A DNA stretch of 64,000 bases, taken from Notospermus geniculatus. Lineage: Eukaryota > Nemertea > Pilidiophora > Heteronemertea > Lineidae. The stretch lies in the NCBI GenBank assembly GCA_002633025.1, contig NMRB01000447.1, positions 80,571 through 144,570 of the forward strand. Reading direction: 5' to 3'. Under the pieces are notes generated by a model, which saw only the letters and a program-made list of their open reading frames with translations, was not told the origin of the DNA and searched no databases. The position numbers and the translations under genes were made by a program. Shown piece after piece: positions 22,239 to 35,047 of this stretch (the stretch's first letter is position 1; each line of letters opens with the position of its first letter).

Positions 22239-24702
22239 TGGACCAGAATCCATTTGCTAGTCTCTCAAACCAATTATTTATCAGGCACAGCGTTTAGCCC
22301 ACTGCTCTGGCATTTCATGCAGTCACCCAAGTCCTGATGTCAACATAATGGAACCCAACTGCCAGACAAATGCACGACTGACTGTCCTTGGTTTTATATC
22401 ATGTCTTAGGTCGCATTTGAACAAAATGGGATTGTCTTGAAGGAAGTTCGTCCTCCAAGTCAAGACTATTGTATGACGGGCCACGCAACAACACAAGGTT
22501 TTCGAACATGAGTTACGTACTGATTCCAATTCTATCATCATTTCTTATTGATGACCCATTTGAATTCGATGGGTACCAGTATTGAACGATTTACATAATA
22601 CAGGAAACTAAAGACATTGCAATCTTGATACATTGTATAGGGCAAATGATAAATGCTTGCTTGAGATTCAAAATAGGAAACGACTTCGACTAGACATGAT
22701 TTCCCCGAGGTAGGCAACAGTTGTTCAGTTCAGTTGTGGGTAGAGAAGTGATTGTTGCTGTCCTTGACCAGATGTTTTGTCAACATCAACGGCTTTTCTT
22801 GTTTGTACACTCAAATCCACATTCTTGGCTTGATATAAAGTTCATATAATATAATATATATTAATATATTATTATTATTATTATTTCTGGAGGACGACTT
22901 CGGTTATTATATCGTTTTGTGTGTGCTCTAGTTTTGGATTATTTTGGATTGATATAAAGTTCAAATGTTGAACAGATTTATTTTAATTTAAATTCAATAT
23001 CAAATACCAGATCCTTCAAAGGCGGATAGGGAGTTCAGCCTTCTACACTTTAATTTCAAGTCTTGGGTCATGTCATCATCCCCAGTCTGCCGATTGCATC
23101 AGCAAATTTAGCTCTGATGGGTCAAGATGATGTTTCTTTGAAAAGACCTTCAATTAGTAGATTGGGCAAAATGTTGTTGGTGCCATTCCTCAGTGTCAAC
23201 TAAAGAAGTGTTGTTTCAAGAGATTGTACTTGTAACAGATTTCATATCAGAAAGAGACACACTCAGAAGAATCCAGTTGTTTGCTTGCGAAAAGCAGCTA
23301 ACAAAACACTATATGTCAATGACAAAGATTAACGGTCGATAAAGTAATCACGTAATGGTCCATGAGGGTTACCATCTGGTGAATCTATTGCTTCTCGTGA
23401 GTGGAACTTCAATGTTCGGCAGTATTACGCAAGAATGCCTTGATAGCAAAAGTCTGGCGAACTTTATTGATGAGGACAGAAGGTGACAAGCATCAATGTA
23501 CTGTGTGGCGAAATGTCTATACTGGCAAGGACTGAATGGGCTCTGGCGATGTCAGTGGAGCCAGTACTTTATATAGGAAGGATAGATGGGAGAAATATTG
23601 ACAACAGTACAAGTATTACGACACAGAACCAAACAAGAAACGTACATTTTGGCTGCCTTCCCCTTGGCTGACTCTTGGCATCACAGAACATGATGCCTGC
23701 ATAATTTTATCACCAGTTGCAATACTTTATGTATTTTCCCAATATGATTATCCATAGTACTCCTCATACTGAATAGTAACAATGCTCATATTGTGATTGA
23801 AATTGACTGAAGCGGCTTAAGCTGCTTAATAAAACACTCAATGACGTGCAAAGTTTATCAGGCTGTTCATAAAATGAGCAGAACATTCATCTGTAACTGT
23901 CATATATTTCTAAAACAGTGCTTTCTATGGAAAAACCAATAAATGCCAGGCATATGAATCCTTTGACCTGNAGAGCTGCATTTGCCATTCACTTGTGAAA
24001 AAGGCCAATTAACTTCAACAATTATCGCGAGCATTAACGACAAATATGCAGCAATTGCTAAAAGGCAATCACAAAGTGATAGTCATCAAGACAAAATAAT
24101 TATTTGCATGGGATGGAGATATCCAGTCAAGTGATCATCGGTGCTGTAGCTTCATTCAAAACTCGTTAAGAAAATGCATTTTCTTGGTAAATTTCTCTCC
24201 TACAGTTACCCATGTTCTGCAGCTGAATTATTCATGGCAACTTGCATGTCCTGTCCCATTTAGAACGCGGGAACATGGTCTATTGAATGAAATAATAGCT
24301 GTATCGTGTACTACTGTGGTGTAAAGCAATACATATACATCAATTTATTGTGCAGGAAGCAATTAGCAGCGTGTTCTTCCATACTTGCAACTTTGGCATC
24401 GCAGCGTACATCATGTACGTTTGACTCTGACAACAGATTATTCAAATAATGCCATGGTGCTGCAAAGTTTTTTTTCAATTCCTTCATAACTCAAGTCTTG
24501 ATCGATGAATATTGATGAGGTGGAAATCAGTTGAATTGAACCCAGAACTAAATCAGGCGACCGAGAATTTTATTGCAGATTCCCATTGAAATCCCGATAT
24601 CAAACAGTAAATGGTGTGCGACTAAGAGCGGTTTTATCGACAGAAGTACGCACCGATTCTTTAGGGAAAGATCAGAAAGGGAAGTTATGGAAGCATTAAA
24701 CG

Positions 24703-24781
24703 AAGGGAAAAAATGAAATGCAAATTTTGCTTCTCTGGATCTAGGGAAAAAATGAAATGCAAATTTTGCTTCTCTGGATCT
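24703..24781. repeat. Two tandem 40-bp units
   Basis: agggaaaaaatgaaatgcaa then attttgcttctctggatct occurs twice head to tail with no difference that I can see, indicating a recent duplication. Confidence 0.9.
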
Positions 24782-25064
24782 TTACCCCCCGTAATGTGAC
24801 CTGAAGTTCTTTTAAGATGCACACATTTTCTTTTTTTCATGCTTTGACATACGTAATCATGACTTGCGATCTCAGCTCCAACTAACATCACTTCATAACT
24901 TTATGTCATGCTGGAGCGAGCATCTCATTCATCATCAACCTGGCTATTAAGTGGAATGACATTTTCATTAAAAAAAGTTGATTACATTCACAACATCGCT
25001 TTTCAACAATCTCACTTAAACCTTATCACCACTAAGAGCCATTAAAACAAGCTGCTGTAGTAAC

Positions 25065-25418
25065 CAGTGTTTCTGCCAGGAATGTTTTGAAGGGCGACAA
25101 AGAGAAATTAAATTTGACAGAATTCTTGGTCAAAAACACAAATTTTGACTAATTTTGACTTTTTAAGGAGAATCCAACTTACGGGAGAATCCAACTTACC
25201 TCGACGCGAGTCCAGGTCATAAAAATTTTGTAAGTTCTAATAATATCGTAATATAGTAGGGGTAGCATAATTGTAGATGGAACAGCTACAAGCTGTTCCA
25301 TTTACCATTATGCTACCCCTACTATATTACGGTATTATTAGAACTTAGAAAATTTTACGACATGGACTCGCGTTGAGGTAAGTTGGATTCTCCCGTATTC
25401 GGCTGGCGGAAACACTGA
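25065..25418. mobile_element. CAGTGTTTCYGCCAG element with a nested 240-bp hairpin
   Basis: The outer ends cagtgtttctgccagg and ctggcggaaacactg match the solo element at 26466-26610. Inside, 25166-25403 is a second inverted repeat whose arms (aatccaacttacctcgacg.. and tctaataatatcgtaatata gtaggggtagcataa) pair over about 110 bp around gaacagctacaagctgttc. The inner hairpin is probably a separate element inserted into the outer one. Confidence 0.75.
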
Positions 25419-25459
25419 GGCCTATATCCCAGAGATAGTAATTCCTTACCTTTAAACAG

Positions 25460-25625
25460 GTTAGCTAACCCGGTTGGCCGTTGCAAAGATGACCAAGAGA
25501 AAGCCATACTTCAGGAAAGTAAAAGAGCTGCACTTAGAATGTTTCAGGTCCAACAAAAAGATTCCTCCTCACCTCGTAGGGCAAGACGTCACAAACACGA
25601 ACACAGGAGGCAAGGATCGAGTTGA
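25460..25625 (+). CDS. Possible plus-strand terminal exon with a nearby poly(A) signal
   Basis: An acceptor (ttccttacctttaaacag) leads into one leftover base and 54 open codons to TGA at 25623-25625. An AATAAA signal follows at 25650-25655 and a GT-rich stretch (ccctgtgttcatc) after it. The peptide reads LANPVGRCKDDQEKAILQES, KRAALRMFQVQQKDSSSPRR, ARRHKHEHRRQGSS: first helical and charged, then a basic Ser-rich tail. I recognise no family and found no partner exon upstream on the same strand in the right phase. It would be the end of a gene opposite to MCTP. A fragment or retrocopy is possible. Confidence 0.35.
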
Positions 25626-25649
25626 TTTGTGTTGTGTGACAGTACCAGC

Positions 25650-25655
25650 AATAAA
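25650..25655 (+). terminator. AATAAA poly(A) signal
   Basis: Lies 25 bp after the TGA of the possible terminal exon at 25460-25625, followed by a GT-rich stretch. It matters only if that exon is real. Confidence 0.35.
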
Positions 25656-26465
25656 TGTTTACCCTGTGTTCATCAATAGATAGATAATTAGAATTTACGG
25701 GATGATGTTGCTAGCAGGTAATTACACTTGATGAACACATTCAGTTTGGTCGGGTATATATATACAGTAATGGGAATACCATAGGATTGACCAAAATGAC
25801 ATATTGCGTAGTTACCCACAAATTCCGCTATCAAATGACAAAATATAAATTTTCTTCTCAGAGTCATGTACTCTTCTGTACAATAAAGAAATGAATTGTC
25901 CTATTACCGGTATGCAATGAAAATATTGTGCACTTCAGCAAGAACAGAACAAAATGTACAACAAAAAATTAAGTAAACTCGTGTTTCTTGAACCTGACAG
26001 AACAGAATTCTGTCTTGAGTAGTTGTTCCACTCTTCAGCATTTTCCAGCACATGTCATTTGAAACCTGATCAGATTTGACCACATCAATCCTGAGAGACA
26101 CAGAACTCACCTGACAAGTATTAAGTCTATGTATCTGCTGATGCTTATGTCTTCCTCAGATGGATGAAAACATGCAACACTCGCGTCAACAACATTACGA
26201 GATCGATATTATCTTTAGATATGGAATCTTGGGACTGGACAGGAATTGATTGATGACTTCTCAGATGGCAGCAACTGCCAAATCTGTTCAGTAGACTGGC
26301 CTTTCATGGTGACGAAATGACAAGGGACATCCTAGATGAGGTGGCATTAAAAAGCCATCCCTATTAAAAAGTGCAATACAGGGCAGGGCAGCTCTACTAA
26401 GTAGACACAACTTCAGCTCTGGAGTAGGCCTATAGTCAGCATTTACCATCTCACACAGATGGAGT

Positions 26466-26610
26466 CAGTGTTTCCGCCAGAGGGTACGCAGGGTATGCTG
26501 TGAGTACCCTCAAAGGAAAAGAAAAGGGCCATTTTCTTTAATTTCATGGGTTTTTTTTGCTGATTTGGAAGAACTCCATACCCTCAAAAATATTTCTGGC
26601 AGAAACCCTG
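26466..26610. mobile_element. MITE with CAGTGTTTCCGCCAG ends
   Basis: Ends cagtgtttccgccagagg and ctggcagaaaccctg are inverted, and the subterminal gggta/taccc blocks pair too. Same family as the outer element at 25065-25418. Confidence 0.7.
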
Positions 26611-27032
26611 GGAGTTGTGCTCTGTGTGGATTCATACCTCACAAAGAGGTGCATAAGTTGGTGATGGATTCAAACAGGTATCATCGAGGGCTGAGCAACA
26701 TAACTGGTCAAAGCAGGAGTCATGATTACAACTCCGTACATTCACATATCAGAGAACAAGAAAGATTTAGTGAGCCAAGTACTACCACATAAGATCAGGA
26801 TCACACAATCAATAATCTTTCATGACTGTTGTGTCACTGACTTCAGCAAGCAATTTGTAACGGAAGCATATTGCCATGATGTCGGAACCTTTACTCTTTT
26901 CATTCTTGCAGACGCTTCCTCTCAAGTCACATTGCATAATATAAATGTCCCTCTGAGACCGGGTGATCCTTGCATTACTGGCCGTTTCCACTTCAAAATG
27001 AGCACTATTCACAACTCGATATTATATGCCTT

Positions 27033-27161
27033 CAACAAACAGACGAGCCATAAGTTAAAAATGGTAAAAAGTAAAAGCAGTCAGTGAGCGAGACATGTTG
27101 CTGTTAACTTATGGCTCGTCTGTTTGTTGCTCACTGACTGCTTTTACTTTTTACCATTTTT
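27033..27161. repeat. Interlaced inverted repeats (A B A' B')
   Basis: Segment A 27033-27058 (caacaaacagacgagccata..) is inverse to 27104-27129. Segment B 27057-27089 (aaaaatggtaaaaagtaaaa..) is inverse to 27129-27161. The order A-B-A'-B' means the two stems cannot nest; they would cross as in a pseudoknot. Identity is essentially complete in both stems. Confidence 0.85.
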
Positions 27162-27482
27162 CATGAATAGGCCTACTTCATCAATACATTTGAAATATGC
27201 AACACAGAAGAGAAACAAAGGGAAGATGGCAATACATGATCAAATACCAGGTTGTGCCGTGCAACAGCAGTGAAAGATAGCAAACAGTCTGAAATTCACA
27301 AAATCAATTCCAGTGCACAAAAAAATGCACATCAATACATGGCCGACACGTAATATTACAACTGTTGTCATGGTTGTGGTGTGAATAACAGACCTTTAAA
27401 ATGTACAACTGAAAATCTAGTCCCAAGAACAAAGTTTCCGGTTCTGCAGATTTCACTTACATTCAACTTTCATTTGGCTTAC

Positions 27483-27513
27483 CTTTCTTCCTCTTGAAAA
27501 AGGCAAAAGCCAT
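27483..27513 (-). CDS. MCTP: Candidate alternative first coding exon of MCTP (MAFAFFKRKK)
   Basis: On the minus strand ATG at 27513 opens ten codons, MAFAFFKRKK, plus one base, ending at a strong donor (AAGAAAG before gtaagc). The exit phase is 1, which the 455-bp exon at 21002 needs; the join gives MAFAFFKRKKGVKEDKRS. An in-frame TAG lies 14 codons upstream, so the start is fixed. The aromatic-then-basic pattern could act as a small membrane-contact motif, but that is inference. The next coding exon in the transcript direction is 6.5 kb away. Short length means the evidence is the start, donor and phase together. Confidence 0.55.
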
Positions 27514-28887
27514 TTGCTTCACAGGAACTTTGACTCTTAGCAACACTGCTAACTATCCAGGACATATGGATGGGAAAAGTTGGTCCACATTGAAATTAAT
27601 AATACATGATGTGTACACTAATGTTTATTTTATGGGTAAATCCACTTATTAAGTTGAAATAGGCATTGCACTCAATTTTTTCAACAGGAAATCGATGTAT
27701 TCGTGCAACTATGACAATACATTTTGCAGCAATAAGAACATTAAATCGGGAACAGAACTTGCCAAACACCAGGACCAAACTTGTTTTCAGTAGAATAATA
27801 CTCCATAAATAAAATGTGTGTTATTCCCCATACAAAGATGAATTCTTAGCTGTTGGAATCCTTATCCATTATGTATATTTAACGACAAAACGAAAATTCA
27901 GATTACTCCTTACCCATCATATGGAGAAGGAAACTGATGTCTCAGCGAAGAACACAGCATAAACTATCAATGTAAAATGTACACCATCATCCATCTGAAA
28001 TTGACAATTGTACTATAAAGATGGCGAAAGATTGCCAAGCGAAACACAAGGATTACCGGTATCGATAGGCCTGTGCGAAGAAGGCCTATGATTTATATTG
28101 GACACAGGATTGTTGATATACGCTTATTGACGCATCTGACCTCAATCTTCATGAATGATCGATATTTCCTATTTCTAGATCACAGGCTGGCATGTGTGGT
28201 CAGCAGAAGAGACAATAGTTACACAGTGCATCAATCTCGTAGGCCAAAGGGAACATTCCGAACATCACAGTGAATAAAATAGTGCCTATTTTGTATGAGT
28301 GAATGAATGTGGGAAAACCCGGGCACAGAGTCCAGTTCGTGACCAGGTCTTGATCACGCTCCATATTTCATCAACTCACTGCGGAAGAAATTAACATGTA
28401 CGACTAAAACAGCCTAATTGATTTTAATTCTCATGAGCCATTGATCGATCAAAAAGGTAAACACTTTACCCTTGCCTTGTTTTCCCACATTCATGTTTGT
28501 CCATTAGAGCAAGATACATAGAAACTTCCCCTTGAGTTTTGCAGCACTGGAAGCGCTGGACCAAAGTTGATACTCAATTGAAAACGAAACCTTCAACAGC
28601 AACTTTCAACACAGCAACGCACACATGATTGTTCTAATTATGAATGACACTACAAATAATCAATTTGTTTTTCATTGAAAAAGTTACAACCGAGCCTGAT
28701 GTCAGTACGGCCAACTAGTAATAATCATTGGACGTTCCTGGTGCCATCAACACAGGAAGTGTTCATTTCCGTGACACAATCAGAGGATGTGATGATTGTG
28801 ACTGCTGTATACAGCAAAATTTTCCATGATTTATGCGGTAACTGGTCTGTAAAGGACTGTTTCATAGATTGATTCATGTGGCAATCA

Positions 28888-29009
28888 GGGCCCAAATCCA
28901 TAAAACCTTGCCAGGCTTAGTTGCCTGCTAAAGTGCCCAGTTTGTACTGGCCGATGTACACAATTAATAGCAACCAACTAAGCTTGTAAGGTTTTATGGA
29001 TTTGGGCCC
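28888..29009. mobile_element. MITE with GGGCCCAAATCC ends
   Basis: gggcccaaatccataaaacc and its inverse ggttttatggatttgggccc are perfect, and the adjacent cttagttg block pairs with caactaag as well. Confidence 0.85.
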
Positions 29010-29040
29010 AGTTCTCTTATGCCTCGTCATCATCAGATTT

Positions 29041-29960
29041 CATCAAATATTCTGGAGTATGCTTATTTTCTTGGCTGATTTAAGTGATAACAGCTCCATA
29101 TCACATGTTTCTTACGCAGGCCATACACGATCAATATTATTGCCCAATATGGGGCCCAAATAGGGGCAGGTGGTTCTGGCGTGATGGGTGGAAGAAAGAT
29201 TGGCAGTAATATTGCCCATTTTGGTCCTCATATTGTGCAATAATATTGAACGTGTATGGGCGGCTTTAGGTTGAGATCTGTGCACCTCCACAACCACCAT
29301 TCTTTAGATGATGTGGTAACAGCTTTGGTTGATTTATGCGATAACAGCTCCACAATCACCGTTACTTTAGATTATTTATGTGGTACTGGTACATGTTACA
29401 ACTCAAATATTACCATTACCTTGGTTGAGTTATGTGGTAACAGCTCCACAATCACCGTTTCTTTGGTTGATTCAACAGCTCCATTGGTTGATTCAACAGT
29501 TGATTGCTCCATCACATCACCATCTATTTGGCTGATTTCTGTGGTAACAGCTCCACAGTCAACATTTTTATTGGTGGACTTAAGTAGGCCTACTAACAGC
29601 TACATGATCACTGTGACCATTTCTTTGGTTGATCTAACAGCTCCACAGTCACCATTTCTTTAGATAATTTATGTGGTAACAGCTGCAAATATTACCACTT
29701 ATGAGTTATGTGTGGTAAGAGCTCCAAATATTACCATTTATGAGTTATGTGTGGTAACAGCTCCACAATCACACTGATTCATGTGCTAAGCTCCACCACA
29801 TCACCATCTACTTCGTTGATTTCTGTGGTAGGCCTACATTACAGCTTCACAGTCAACATTTTATTGGTGGATTTTAGTACTTAAAGCTACATGATCACCG
29901 TGACCATTCCTTTGGTTGATTTAATGTGGTAACAGCCCATAATTATCATTTCTTTTGGTT
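29041..29960. repeat. Degenerate tandem repeat with an inserted MITE
   Basis: About 900 bp of imperfect units built on ttggttgatttatgtggtaa followed by cagctccacaatcacc, of unequal length. The MITE at 29115-29268 interrupts the left part. Open frames here follow from the repeat. Confidence 0.75.
29115..29268. mobile_element. MITE with ATACACG/CAATATTATTGC ends, copy 1
   Basis: gccatacacgatcaatatta and its inverse taatattgaacgtgtatggg are the ends; gcccaatatggggcccaaat and a tggtcctcatattgtgcaa block lie inside. The inverted copy at 49623-49762 shares the ends and the core. Confidence 0.75.
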
Positions 29961-30103
29961 GATTGTTGTACTAACCACTCAAAAAGTGCTTATTTCTAAC
30001 AGGTTATAATCTCCATGGTGACTGCTTTTACAACAACACTTACCTCTGAGAGTTCTGCTAACTTTATGTGATAAAATCAATTAGCAAAGCTTTGAGTTTA
30101 GTA

Positions 30104-30141
30104 TAATAGTGACGTTACAATTTAATAGTGACGTTACAATT
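30104..30141. repeat. Two tandem 19-bp units
   Basis: aatagtgacgttacaattt occurs twice in a row. Confidence 0.8.
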
Positions 30142-30840
30142 TTGTTGGAACAGAAGTTCTCTGATTCATGCACGAGCAAAAACCTGTTTTTTGTATCAGG
30201 TAAGAGGCTACTGTCTGGCATTTGTTTTTACTAACACACAAACTTCGGTTTTCTGGCAAATGAAATTGACAACCAACAGAAAGATATGAATGCAATAAGT
30301 GGAGAAAGTGTTAAAGCACCATAGGGATGAGTGCAAATGCAGAGAAATCAATCATTCATTGAAAAATATCATTAAGCACTGCGGCGTTTTCATTAAGGTT
30401 GTGGCCTGCATGCAATTATGTGTGCTTGTTCACGTGGTGAAGGTGTAGATCAATTGGAGTCAACAGTGCAGTGGTCCACTTCAGAGCATTTTTTCATCAG
30501 CTGTGATGAATACTTTACAAAGCAAGTTCTTCTGAAATATACTTGGTAGCGCCGACACCATTATTACTTCACAGTGAGAGGTCAATAAGTCTTTGAATGG
30601 CGAGTGTCACATATGGGAAATGCACACATGTATCGTCAATGATATTATTCGATGTAACTGATACACAGGACTATTGTCATCCATAAATCACGAAGAAATG
30701 TTTTCTGTGCTGATCAGTACTGGCACAAACAGCTTGTACTCTATTAAATTATTCACTACATACCCGTCGGCAAGATACTGCATGAATGTCAATGCAATGA
30801 TCAAAGTACAGGTAAAAGTGTTGCAGTTGGTGTACATCTA

Positions 30841-30972
30841 AGGGCTGTATGCATGAGTCGGACTTAAGCCACACTTTCATTAAAGTCTGACTTTTCTCAA
30901 TGCTTCAAGCAAAGAGAAAGTCTAACTTAAGTTATACTTTAGGCTAAAGTCCGACCCGTGCATAACGGCGCT
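30841..30972. mobile_element. MITE, AGGGCtGTATGCAC family, copy 2
   Basis: Matches 6579-6704 in the same orientation, including cacactttcattaaagtctg and the inverted right end gtccgacccgtgcata. Between the copies most differences are single bases. Confidence 0.8.
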
Positions 30973-32396
30973 TTAATTACATCATGCTATAAATGTAACG
31001 CTCACAGCACCTGATGGTGCCTTCCAACAACATACCGTAACTTCCTTTCTAAGAGGTCACAAGTTCAATACGCAGACAACATCCCTCAAGCCACACTAGG
31101 CCTATACAATTTGCCATTTGTCAGTCAAATACGGTACCATTCAAAAGCCAATCATGCCTTAATATGGGCTGAGCTTATGAATAATTCAGTACAGTAGGCG
31201 TATTGGTCAGACTTAATCAAAATCATAGACTAGGCCTGTGACCTGTCAGAGAGGAATATTTTATAGTATGATGGAAGCGACAGATTATTTCACCTTGGCT
31301 GCAATGTATGAAGGCCTTTACAAAGATATAGCCCTACCTATTCCTTTGGTCTTGTGTAAAGTGAGTAGGCTTCCGCAGTGAAACATACGGGCACGGGATC
31401 CAGGAGATTTGTTAAAAGAACGATAAGACTCCATGTGTCATAATCATACGACATAACTCACAACAAGAATCGATGAAACGCACTGATGTATACGGGCCGT
31501 GGTCCACGCATCCAGACGGACTTACACATCGCACAATGAAAGGGACTGTGGTTATAAATAGCTCAGTATTTGTTCATTCTATCGCCTTGGATCCAAGGTA
31601 CACAAACGTATTCAAATAGTACGGCGCAAACTGTACACAGGACTCTACATCACGGTACCCCAAACATAGACTGCCAGCGGTACACGTGGGAGAGTTACTT
31701 GGCATAGACACAGCCACTTGGGGACACATTGACAGAAATTGAAGAAAGTCCAACAGTCTTTGTGTCACACCTTAAACAATGGCTGCATGTGGACCACAGC
31801 TATTGTGTCACAAGCAGGATGTCAACTTAACTGCACAATGGACTTGTTCCCAATAGTGACAATCACAAAACAGAATGAACCCTTAATCTAAACAAAACTG
31901 TCTTGACTGCATGTCATGATGAAAGTACCATATGAATATGGCCCAAAATGTGACTACAGAAATCACATATGTAGGCAGATGGATCACAAGGGACACTTGT
32001 AAGCACATGAATTACACAAGGACGATATCCAAGGCGACAATCGAGACTAAGCAATCAATACTACGGTACCATATAACGCAGCCTTTGACTCCACAGGCTG
32101 AATGAATTCTAAAAGCTTTGATTGTCTGCCAGCGTGATCTAATGGGACTTTCCAATTGATTTTTGGATGGCAGAAATGTTTTCACACCAAGGCAAAAGAT
32201 GGCATTGAAAGATGTTGATAACTGGCTACAGGAGGGGAATTGTATGAACATTATTTGGGTGATAGGAATCATTGGACATAACTGTGGATCCTTGACCCGC
32301 AGAAATCAAGGGAATATGTCTGTGATGTCATCTCCTGCTGCAGAGAGGATGACATCACTGTAGTTAGGTAATAAAGGCACTGGTAAAAAAGGCACC

Positions 32397-33170
32397 AGTA
32401 AAAGAGGTAGTATGTAAACATTGAAACGTTTCAAAAGAAACGAGCCAAATGAAACGACCCAAAAAACATGCTAAATCTGAAGTTGCATGGCAGAAACGGT
32501 GTAATTTTGTTATTTCCAGTTCATTTTTGGCACTTTCATGGCATAATAGCATTAAAATCTCTCAAAACACACGTCTCCCGTTCAAAACACACGTGTTGTT
32601 ATTGTTTACATGACACCATGCTTCCCTCATTCAATGTTCAAGGTCTCCGACCCCAAATATGGAAGTCGTCGCTTCAGAAATTCTCTATGTGATTATTAAT
32701 ACCTTTTATCATGTACTTCCTCTATATGTCACTCGCCATAGTTACTTTCTGTGAGGAATTTGTGTGAGGCCTCAAAACGTCTTCAAAATATATCGTTTTT
32801 GATATTGGGCAAAGTTTGTAACACAACGTGCATGCGAGTTGTGAATAGATAATAAGCCATGAGCATTCCAACCAATTAGCGTACTCCGATCATTCCATTA
32901 TGAGGGGTGTGAGGTTGGCGAGAGGAAAATGTGACAGCGTTCCTCGCAGTGTAGCCTAAATCTGGCTAAGAAATTGCAGAAAAAGCTAAAATGATGATAA
33001 AAATCATGAAGGCATCAGGTAATCTACATTCCTCTATTCAAACAATGTAAAATAATATAGGTTTTTGGTATTTTTGTTATGATTTTTCGTATTTTTAAAA
33101 ACTTTTGGGTCGTTTCATTTGGCTCGTTTCTTTTGAAACGTTTCAATGTTTACATACTACCAGTAAAAGA
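32397..33170. mobile_element. Mutator-like non-autonomous element with a 9-bp target duplication
   Basis: The element is 32406-33161, with inverted ends of about 60 bp that begin ggtagtatgtaaacattgaa and continue acgtttcaaaagaaacgag. It is flanked by the identical 9-bp direct repeat agtaaaaga (32397-32405 and 33162-33170). Long inverted ends with 9-bp duplication fit Mutator-like elements. The 756-bp body has no transposase frame. Confidence 0.8.
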
Positions 33171-33693
33171 TGCCAAAAACAGTCATAGGCAAACGACATG
33201 ATCGAGTCCCACAATTTGAATTAGCTTTTCCACTCTAACGACTATGATGCCATCTGAATACTACAACTTGTACTCAGACTCGAAATGGTTTTCGCTAATG
33301 CCCCCATCACACTGAGCTCGTTCTCAGTGCGTTCTTGAAAATGTTGCCGAACGGGCTCAAACTGTGTGCGAATGGAGTGGACGTAGTGGCAACCTTTTAC
33401 AGTCTTTTTACGAACTTCATGGACGGCTCGGACGGGAAGGGTGCTCAAGAACTTCGAGGCATTATTTGGCCAATGTTACACATTCTAACCCGTTTTATGA
33501 TTTTTTTAGGACAGGGCAGGACATTTTGAGAACTACTTCAGTCTGACAGTACCTTAAGACTTGGGGTTGGTTTTATACATTTGATTGTAAAGTTTATAAG
33601 CAAAGCGAAGTTGGGCTGCATGGTATAACTCTGGTGGTCACAACAATACACAACGATCAACTGAAATGCCATTGGGAACATAAAACACAGCTC

Positions 33694-34418
33694 ATAGTGC
33701 GGTGTGGTCTGTCAACAAAGCAGCTCCCGTAGGATTTTTGTGCTAAAGTTGATTTTTTTGCAGTTCTAAGTACTTTAGGGTCCAAACTATCAGAAATTGA
33801 TGGGGTGCAAATTTTCTGACCACTAACCTCTTTGTGGGGCGTCCCCCAATTTTGCGAACTGACTTTACCATTGCACATCAATGGACGCAACAACTGAGCT
33901 TTGTACAGGAGAATGGGGAAACAATGTACAGCTAACTTTCGAATGGTTGGATTTACACCCCATAAATGTATTACCAACAGATAGAAATATGGTGCCTCGG
34001 AATCAAATAAGCGTATTCTTAGCGTTTTTAAGCGGTTTACTTAATTAGGAAATGACGTTTTATGCATTTTGACTCATTTTGTGTTAATTTATATGAAAAA
34101 CGTCATCTCTCGTTACATAACGACTAAAAACAATTAAGAATATGCCTATCTGACTCAGAGGCACCATGTTTCTATCTGTTGGTAATACATTTATGGGGTG
34201 TAAATCCAACCGTTCAAAAGTTAGCTGTACATCGGGTCCCATTCTCCTGTACAAATCTCAGTCGTTGTATCCATTGGTGTCCCCCAGAGAGTGAGGGAAG
34301 GGTCAGAAAATTTGCACCCCGTCATTTTTGGGCAGTTATAACCTCACTAAAGCCAAAACAGTAAAAAAATCAACTTTAGCAAAAAAATCCTACGGGAGAA
34401 CAAACCACACCGCACTAT
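33694..34418. mobile_element. Foldback element with about 300-bp arms
   Basis: The ends atagtgcggtgtggt and accacaccgcactat are inverted. The arms stay alignable to the centre, including cctacgggag, aaaatttgcacccc, and gaaaYatggtgcc, with indels. The middle (34010-34150) is AT-rich with aacgtcat motifs. No coding capacity seen. Confidence 0.85.
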
Positions 34419-35047
34419 CAGTGCAGTTCAAGATCAGCTATTGCAAGGTTGAGGGAAAGGTACGAAAAGAACATGAAGATTAATCAGGTGGGGTATGAAC
34501 CTATCCCAGTATAAGCACCATTTCAACATACAATTTAGTATCAAATTAATTGCATCTTTTGTTTCCTAAAATTTAACTGGGTTATTATAATGAAATTGTA
34601 ACTCCAGAATAAAAAACATATGGTAACATTCAATTGTTTAAAACCTTTCATTTTCCAACTACCTGCTGCTAGAGAATGTGTTAATCCCCAGGGTTCAGGA
34701 ATCTCAGAATTTGCATCGTTATAAAATATACCGATGATATTTCGACTATGAACAAAATGATAATTCCTGCACCTGAATGAGGTCGCTATAATGACAAACC
34801 TAACAATGCAAGTTACCAGGGTTAGTGAAATGTTATTTGCAACTGAAAAGTAAGAGTTCTGTTTTGAAATAGATGAACTTAGCTGTTTGCATGTACAAGG
34901 TGAATGCAACCCAGACAGAAAACAAACAGAGAATAATAATATGCTACATATGAGTAGTTCCTCAACATTTCAGAGTCTCTGTTATACACCATAGGTCAAC
35001 AAGAGACAGTGGTACTTAAAAGGGAGACATCCTAGTGTCAATCAGTT

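Noticed and set aside
22840-22900. AT-rich ataatatatattaatatatt stretch as an origin or promoter
   Set aside because: Simple-sequence AT run with a following att microsatellite. No start site or exon next to it.
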